64,000 nt of DNA from the NCBI GenBank assembly GCA_049965795.1, contig JBMFVW010000004.1, forward strand, positions 24,370-88,369, given 5' to 3'. Of this stretch, positions 59,462 through 64,000 are shown one piece after another (within the stretch, counting starts at the first letter, position 1; the number at the start of each line of letters is the position of its first letter). Under the pieces are notes generated by a model. It ran no database searches. It saw only the letters and a list, made by a program, of their open reading frames with translations, and was not told the origin of the DNA. The position numbers and the translations under genes were made by a program. The stretch comes from Acidulodesulfobacterium_A sp049965795. GTDB lineage: Bacteria > SZUA-79 > Acidulodesulfobacterales > Acidulodesulfobacteraceae.

Positions 59462-60697
59462 ATGGATAATGCGTCGAACGAAATTGCTATAATAGACGAA
59501 ACGTCGGTAAGAAAAAGCGTTAATTTAAAATTGGACGAAAACAGGACGCAGGAACTTTTGCAGAAAAAATTATTAGAAGCGGCTAAGAAAGCCAATATAA
59601 AAGGTTTTAGACCGGGCAAGGCGCCTATGTCTATAATAAAGAAATACTACGAAGCCGAACTTTTAGAAGAAGCGGCTGCGGAAATATTAAATCAGGATTT
59701 TAGAAAAATTATTTCGGAAAAAGGAATATACGTTATAGGAACGCCGGTGCTGGAAAAAAAGAACGAAGCGGAGTATTCCATATCGTTTGACGTAATGCCG
59801 GAAGTTAAAGACTTAAAATTAGACTTAAAAGTTAAAAAAATAGACAAAAGAGAAATTACCGATAAAATAATCGAAGAAGAAATAAGTTTTCTTTTAGAAA
59901 GGCTTGCCGACCAGGAAAAGCTTGACGATTCGGCGGTTATAGACGCGGACGGAAAATATTTTGCAAAGATAGATTATATCACTATAGACGAAAACGGCAA
60001 AGAAATAGACAGCGCAAAGGATTATACCATAAGTTTAAATTCAAGCATAATCGACAAGTCTTTTGAATCTGCATTTATAGGCAAGAAAAAAGGCGATGCA
60101 TTCGAATACGACGACAAAGAAAGAAAAGTAACCGTCAAAGGTTTCGTTAGGGAAATCGACAGGAAAATACTCCCCGAACTTAATGAAGATACTATAAAAA
60201 ATTTCGGAGACTTTAAAGACATCGAAGAATTTAAAAAATACGTCGAAAAGAGCCTTAACGAATACGAAGAAAAAAGATACAAAGATACCCTGAGAGCTTC
60301 TATCTCGGAAGAATTGATAAAACTAAACCCCGTCGAACTTCCCGAAAGCATAGTCGAAGAAGATGCCAAGTCAAGATTGGAAGAAATGAAAAAGGACGGC
60401 AAATATAAAAATATAGACGGAAAGTCCGAAGAATATATGGGAATTTTAAAAATAATGGCAAAACGCGATATAGCCCTATATCTTCTGCTTTCTGCCGTCG
60501 AAAAGCAGGAAAACATAACGGTGGCGGATTCCGACCTGGAAGATTTCTATAAAAATACTGCATTAATATCTAATATGAAAGAAGACGAGGTTAAAGGTTT
60601 TTATTCGTCGCCGGAAGCCCAGGAAAATTTGAAACATGCTCTTTTAGAAGACAAAACTTTCGATTTTCTTGCTCAAAATAAAGTAGAATATATTTAA
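59462..60697 (+). CDS. tig: Trigger factor
   Basis: Ribosome-bound chaperone and prolyl isomerase. The 411 residues show the ribosome-binding tail segment GFRPGKAPMSIIKKYY (about 48-63; signature GFRxGK), an FKBP-like domain (about 150-240) that is degenerate, as the expected hydrophobic active-site residues are poorly conserved, and a helical C-terminal domain. Somewhat shorter than E. coli Tig (432). It heads the standard tig-clpP-clpX cluster with gaps of 16 and 37 bases. Confidence 0.92.
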   Translation: MDNASNEIAIIDETSVRKSVNLKLDENRTQELLQKKLLEAAKKANIKGFRPGKAPMSIIKKYYEAELLEEAAAEILNQDFRKIISEKGIYVIGTPVLEKKNEAEYSISFDVMPEVKDLKLDLKVKKIDKREITDKIIEEEISFLLERLADQEKLDDSAVIDADGKYFAKIDYITIDENGKEIDSAKDYTISLNSSIIDKSFESAFIGKKKGDAFEYDDKERKVTVKGFVREIDRKILPELNEDTIKNFGDFKDIEEFKKYVEKSLNEYEEKRYKDTLRASISEELIKLNPVELPESIVEEDAKSRLEEMKKDGKYKNIDGKSEEYMGILKIMAKRDIALYLLLSAVEKQENITVADSDLEDFYKNTALISNMKEDEVKGFYSSPEAQENLKHALLEDKTFDFLAQNKVEYI

Positions 60698-60713
60698 GGA
60701 GAATAAAAATAAA

Positions 60714-61313
60714 ATGTCGCTAGTACCTATAGTAGTAGAACAGACCCACAGGGGCGAAAGATCTTATGATATATATTCGCGCCTTTTAAAAGACAGAATT
60801 ATATTTATAGGAGAGGCTATTGACGATACTTTTGCAAATCTCGTCATAGCGCAGCTTCTCTTTCTCGAATCCGAAGATCCGGAAAAAGACATAAACATAT
60901 ATATAAATTCCCCCGGAGGCGTAATAACCGCCGGACTTGCAATTTACGATACCATACAGTACATTAAGCCCGACGTATCTACTTTATGCATGGGACAGGC
61001 GGCAAGCATGGGAGCAGTTCTTCTTGCGGCGGGAGCTAAAGGAAAAAGATTTGCCCTGCCTCATTCCAGAATTATGATACATCAGCCGCTCGGCGGTTTT
61101 CAGGGACAAGCTACGGATATCGATATACAGGCAAGGGAGATTTTGAGGATGCGTGAAGAATTAAACCAGATACTTGCCGGACATACCGGACAGAATATCG
61201 ATAAAATCAGGGAAGATACCGAAAGAGATTTTTTTATGAGCGGAACTCAGTCCGTAGAATACGGCATTATAGATAAAGTGGTAGAAAAAAAAGAGATTAA
61301 AGAAGCAAAATAG
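60714..61313 (+). CDS. clpP: ATP-dependent Clp protease proteolytic subunit
   Basis: Serine peptidase that forms the tetradecameric ClpP barrel. The 199 residues include YINSPGGVITAG, the catalytic Ser98 in GQAASMGA, His123 in MIHQPLGG and an Asp at about 172 in DTERDFFMS. No propeptide beyond the usual few residues. GGAG lies before the ATG. It works with ClpX from the next gene. Confidence 0.96.
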   Translation: MSLVPIVVEQTHRGERSYDIYSRLLKDRIIFIGEAIDDTFANLVIAQLLFLESEDPEKDINIYINSPGGVITAGLAIYDTIQYIKPDVSTLCMGQAASMGAVLLAAGAKGKRFALPHSRIMIHQPLGGFQGQATDIDIQAREILRMREELNQILAGHTGQNIDKIREDTERDFFMSGTQSVEYGIIDKVVEKKEIKEAK

Positions 61314-61350
61314 ATTTAATATAATACTGAATAATACCGGGGATAATAAA

Positions 61351-62736
61351 ATGGCTAAAAAAAATAACGGAAATAACAACGACGACGGCTACGAAAGAGA
61401 ACTTTACTGTTCTTTCTGCGGAAAGTCGCAGGACGAGGTAAAGAAACTCGTTGCCGGACCTTCGGTATATATATGCGACGAATGCATAAGTCTCTGCAAC
61501 GATATAATATCCGATGAAGTACAGCCTGTTCCCGCAGAGGTGAAAGTAGAAAATTATCTCTATAAACCGGCGGAAATCAAAGCTTTTTTGGATCAGTACG
61601 TTATAGGACAGGAGCGGGCTAAAAAAGTTCTTTCAGTTGCCGTTTATAATCACTATAAACGTTTAGAGCATAATCTTTCGTTTAAAAAAAACGATAAACC
61701 GAATCAGGGCAAATTCATCAAAAGCTCAAAAAACGAAGATGTTTTACGCGGCGTTAACGAAAGAAACAGCATAGGCGATGTCGAAATGCAGAAGAGCAAC
61801 ATTCTCATAATCGGTCCTACCGGAAGCGGCAAGACACTCCTTGCCCAGACTCTGGCGCGCATGCTCGACCTGCCGTTCGCCATAGCGGATGCCACGACGC
61901 TTACCGAAGCCGGCTATGTCGGGGAAGACGTAGAAAGCATTTTGCTTTCGCTTTTGCAGAATGCGGAATACGATGTTGAAAGAGCGCAGAAAGGTATAAT
62001 CTACATAGACGAAATAGATAAAATAGCAAAGAAAACGGATAACGTTTCGATAACGAGGGACGTTTCGGGAGAAGGAGTCCAGCAGGCTCTTTTAAAAATT
62101 ATAGAAGGAACCGTCGCAAACGTTCCGCCAAAAGGCGGCAGAAAACATCCGCATCAGGAATTCATAAGATTAGATACAAGCAATATTCTTTTTATTTGCG
62201 GAGGAGCTTTTAACGGACTTGAAAAAATTATAGAAAAAAGACTGCATAAACAGCCTATCGGCTTTAATGCTGCAATTGGTTCCGATAAGGCATCGAATCC
62301 ATACGAAATAATGAAACAGACGGAAACCAAAGATCTGCTGAAATACGGTTTAATCCCTGAATTCATAGGAAGGCTGCCCGTGGTTGCTACCCTTGAAGAA
62401 TTGGACGAAAAAGCTTTAGTCGACATTTTAACAAAGCCTAAAAATGCATTAATAAAGCAGTATCAAAAGCTTTTTGAACTTGAAAACGTATACTTGAGAT
62501 TTACCGACTCGGCAATTAAGGAAATTACAAAAAAAGCCATAAAACACGGTTCAGGCGCAAGAGGACTGAGAACTATACTTGAAACCATAATGTTAGATGT
62601 TATGTATGAAATACCGACCGATCCGACTATTAAAGAATGCGTTATAAATGACGATGTTATAATTAACGGCGGTCAGCCTATTCTTCTTTACGAGACGGAA
62701 TATGCTGCCAATTCAGGAAACTTAAGGGGTGAATAG
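61351..62736 (+). CDS. clpX: Clp protease ATPase subunit ClpX with an insertion
   Basis: AAA+ unfoldase feeding ClpP. The 461 residues show the N-terminal zinc domain (C20, C23, C42, C45), Walker A GPTGSGKT, Walker B IIYIDEIDKI, sensor FICGGAF and the IGF loop (KQPIGFNA). It is about 40 residues longer than common ClpX. Part of the excess is an insertion of roughly 30 residues between HYKRLEH and the Walker A strand (about 110-142), rich in Lys, Asn and charged residues. The function should be normal. Confidence 0.95.
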   Translation: MAKKNNGNNNDDGYERELYCSFCGKSQDEVKKLVAGPSVYICDECISLCNDIISDEVQPVPAEVKVENYLYKPAEIKAFLDQYVIGQERAKKVLSVAVYNHYKRLEHNLSFKKNDKPNQGKFIKSSKNEDVLRGVNERNSIGDVEMQKSNILIIGPTGSGKTLLAQTLARMLDLPFAIADATTLTEAGYVGEDVESILLSLLQNAEYDVERAQKGIIYIDEIDKIAKKTDNVSITRDVSGEGVQQALLKIIEGTVANVPPKGGRKHPHQEFIRLDTSNILFICGGAFNGLEKIIEKRLHKQPIGFNAAIGSDKASNPYEIMKQTETKDLLKYGLIPEFIGRLPVVATLEELDEKALVDILTKPKNALIKQYQKLFELENVYLRFTDSAIKEITKKAIKHGSGARGLRTILETIMLDVMYEIPTDPTIKECVINDDVIINGGQPILLYETEYAANSGNLRGE

Positions 62737-62778
62737 ATTTAAATACAAAAAAATATTATTAAATTATGCATTTTTTTG

Positions 62779-62809
62779 TTGACATACGGTTAAAAAACAT
62801 ATATATATT
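62779..62809 (+). promoter_or_regulatory. Promoter of the HU gene
   Basis: Consensus TTGACA (62779-62784), then TATATA at 62802-62807 with a 17-base spacer or TATATT at 62804-62809 with 19. The run of alternating TA is striking. The hup ATG is 106 bases downstream of the -35 box end region. Confidence 0.65.
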
Positions 62810-62824
62810 ATATATGCTTTAATA

Positions 62825-62859
62825 AAGCGTCTTAAAACATATAGTTTTAAAGGCGCTTA
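62825..62859 (+). promoter_or_regulatory. Leader hairpin before hup
   Basis: AAGCGTCTTAAAAC and GTTTTAAAGGCGCTT form an imperfect stem around ATATA just after the predicted promoter of hup. There is no T-run after it, so a leader structure affecting stability or translation is more likely than a terminator of clpX. Confidence 0.4.
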
Positions 62860-62907
62860 ACTAAAATTAAAAAATCTAAACCCTTAAATTCAAAGGAGGA
62901 AGTTGGT

Positions 62908-63189
62908 ATGACAAAAGCAGAATTAGTAGATGCAATCGCAAAATCGTCAAAGCTTACTAAAGCCGACAGCGAAAAAGCCCTCACGGCTGCAATCAATGCG
63001 GTAATCACAGCTTTAAAAAAAGGCGACGCGGTAAGACTCGTCGGTTTTGGAACTTTTGAAGTAACTAAAAGGGCGGCAAGAAAAGGCAGAAATCCTCAGA
63101 CCGGAAAAGAAATTCAGATTAAAGCCTCTAAGTCTCCTAAATTTAAAGCGGGTAAATCTTTCAAAGAAGCCGTCAATACAGGAAAGTAA
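62908..63189 (+). CDS. hup: DNA-binding protein HU
   Basis: Nucleoid protein that bends DNA. The 93 residues begin MTKAELVDAIAKSSKLTKAD and include VRLVGFGTFEVTKRAARKGRNP with the flexible DNA-binding arm GRNPQTGKEI and the end PKFKAGKSFKEAVN. It is an HU rather than an IHF by sequence. A textbook AAAGGAGG site is 8 bases before the ATG, in keeping with strong expression. Confidence 0.96.
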   Translation: MTKAELVDAIAKSSKLTKADSEKALTAAINAVITALKKGDAVRLVGFGTFEVTKRAARKGRNPQTGKEIQIKASKSPKFKAGKSFKEAVNTGK

Positions 63190-63278
63190 TTTATCTCATT
63201 AAATTTAATACCTCCATTTTATTATTAAACGCGCCTTTGTCGCTCTTATAAAATTTTTAAAAATGGGGGTACTTTTTT

Positions 63279-63355
63279 GGGCGGATAGCTCAGCCGGTTA
63301 GAGCATCGGCTTTACAAGCCGGGGGTCGCAGGTTCGAACCCTGCTCCGCCTACCA
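63279..63355 (+). tRNA. tRNA-Val (TAC)
   Basis: A full cloverleaf of 77 bases with encoded CCA. Acceptor GGGCGGA pairs with TCCGCCT (one G-T pair at the end), the D arm is GCTC...GAGC, the anticodon stem TCGGC/GCCGG holds loop TTTACAA with anticodon TAC, and the T arm GCAGG-TTCGAAC-CCTGC is perfect. The 3' end is a likely integration site, since an integrase gene starts 131 bases downstream. Confidence 0.95.
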
Positions 63356-63390
63356 TTCAAAGACGCAGTAAATAAGCACTTTCAAGCCTC

Positions 63391-63419
63391 TTGACATTCC
63401 GCACTAAACTTGTTAAAAT
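63391..63419 (+). promoter_or_regulatory. Promoter of the integrase gene
   Basis: Consensus TTGACA (63391-63396), 17-base spacer and TAAAAT (63414-63419). Downstream, GTCACAA occurs at 63452 and 63463 (11 bases apart, one helical turn) with an inverted relative near 63430, possible binding sites for an element-encoded repressor or for the recombinase. Confidence 0.6.
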
Positions 63420-63485
63420 CGCCGTAAATGACACAAGTTTGTATATTATTTGTCACAAATCCGTCACAATGGAAAAAGAGCGAGA

Positions 63486-64000
63486 ATGTCAGATGACATA
63501 AGGCTGCGCGGTAAAATATGGCATTACGACATTATAATCGATAATATAAGGTATCGAGGCAGCTGTCAGACAGAAGACAAAAAAGAAGCCGAAAAGATTG
63601 CAAGCGCTATCAAAACCGATAATATCCGCAAAAAGTACGATATTCCTACCAAAATAAATTACAATGATTACGATTTCAACGAGCTGTGGGAGATTTATTT
63701 AAAATCTCAGCTGATAACTAAAAGAGCGGTAGAACGGAAAATAACGGCACGGAAACATTATGTCCAATTTGAAAATAAGCTTATTAGTAATATAACCCGG
63801 ACGGATATCGAAAATTATCAGCTTAAGCGAAAATTAGAAATAATTGCAATGCCTCGGAATCAGAATAAGCGGGAGCAGGAAATATCTTTCCGGACAGTCA
63901 ATATAGAAACCGCTATACTCCATAATTTCTTTGAATTTTGCATAAATAAAGGATTAATTGAAAAGAATCCGGCGGAAAAAATAAAACAACTAAACGAACT
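63486..64000 (+). CDS. Tyrosine recombinase/phage-type integrase, 3'-partial
   Basis: An open frame from ATG 63486 to the end of the window, at least 171 residues, without a stop. The N-terminal part is an Arm-type region (LRGKIWHYDIIIDN) and the middle a SAM-like core-binding domain: ELWEIYLKSQ, ISNITRTDIENYQ, VNIETAILHNFFEFC, then KGLIEKNPAEKIK. These are typical of phage/ICE integrases; the catalytic domain lies beyond the window. AAAAAGAG precedes the ATG. Arginine codons are unlike the host genes: 6 of 13 are CGG, whereas neighbours use mainly AGA, a sign of transfer. It lies 131 bases after tRNA-Val, the usual place for an integrase next to its attachment site. Confidence 0.8.
   Translation, partial: MSDDIRLRGKIWHYDIIIDNIRYRGSCQTEDKKEAEKIASAIKTDNIRKKYDIPTKINYNDYDFNELWEIYLKSQLITKRAVERKITARKHYVQFENKLISNITRTDIENYQLKRKLEIIAMPRNQNKREQEISFRTVNIETAILHNFFEFCINKGLIEKNPAEKIKQLNE

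Overview
The window reads as a chromosomal scaffold of an AT-rich, anaerobic bacterium rich in iron-sulfur enzymes. It carries two flavin-based electron-bifurcating systems (NfnAB and HdrCBA-FlxDCBA), a succinate dehydrogenase/fumarate reductase of the SdhABE (Mfr-like) type, futalosine-pathway menaquinone synthesis (MqnA), much of a molybdenum/tungsten cofactor pathway, a plasma-membrane-type H+-ATPase and an archaeal-type threonyl-tRNA synthetase. The single-membrane-anchor envelope genes, TolC/MacAB efflux and IscR-NifS-MnmA cluster fit a Gram-negative, deltaproteobacterium-like lineage. The acid-mine Candidatus Acidulodesulfobacterales would fit the gene content and base composition, but that is a guess without a database search. 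Two runs of exactly 100 N (21302-21401 and 43771-43870) show that the sequence is a scaffold, probably from a metagenome.

Layout. 1-2610: galT (cut at its 5' end), an HAD phosphatase with no ordinary start codon, and mqnA, facing a PhoR-like histidine kinase. 3901-7223: envelope proteins (SurA-N-like, PilO/TPR-like, Ig-like repeats) around queD. 7330-10591: tRNA-Cys, nfnAB, tRNA-Leu, tRNA-Phe and a hicBA toxin-antitoxin pair. 10768-15323: an HdrB-like protein, a DMSO-reductase-family molybdoenzyme, its four-cluster partner and an ACT-like small protein. 15393-20940: moeA, moaA-like, a PTPS-fold protein, an extended mobA, a ferredoxin and a FAD oxidoreductase; this looks like a pterin-cofactor and electron-transfer operon whose catalytic enzyme is not next to it. 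21422-30310: H+-ATPase, mobB, dusB, a multi-cluster ferredoxin, a CBS/HPP pair behind a CRP/HcpR-type site, rplM-rpsI and argC. 30382-36703: a peptide-binding protein, moaC and sdhABE. 36721-48606 is almost all on the minus strand: der, rnc, mtaB, mnmA, nifS, iscR-like, cysE and a tolC-macA-macB efflux operon. 48824-63189: rimO, the hdr-flx operon, thrS, tig-clpP-clpX and hup. 63279-64000: tRNA-Val followed at once by the 5' part of a tyrosine integrase, the probable edge of an integrated element.

The most distinctive non-coding structure is a dispersed set of small palindromes in two families. One is built on GGGGACAGAATT/AATTCTGTCCCC, the other on GGAAAAGGYGTCAGAT, and they occur as single hairpins, half elements and nested inverted pairs. 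They lie mainly between genes, in two cases directly after a stop codon, and one copy encodes the C-terminal tail of MnmA. They resemble REP/REPIN elements.

Physiologically, the Hdr-Flx complex, NfnAB and SdhABE link NAD(P)H, ferredoxin, thiol/disulfide carriers and menaquinone. The molybdoenzyme beside an HdrB-like protein probably feeds or drains the same electron pool, but its substrate cannot be read from the sequence.
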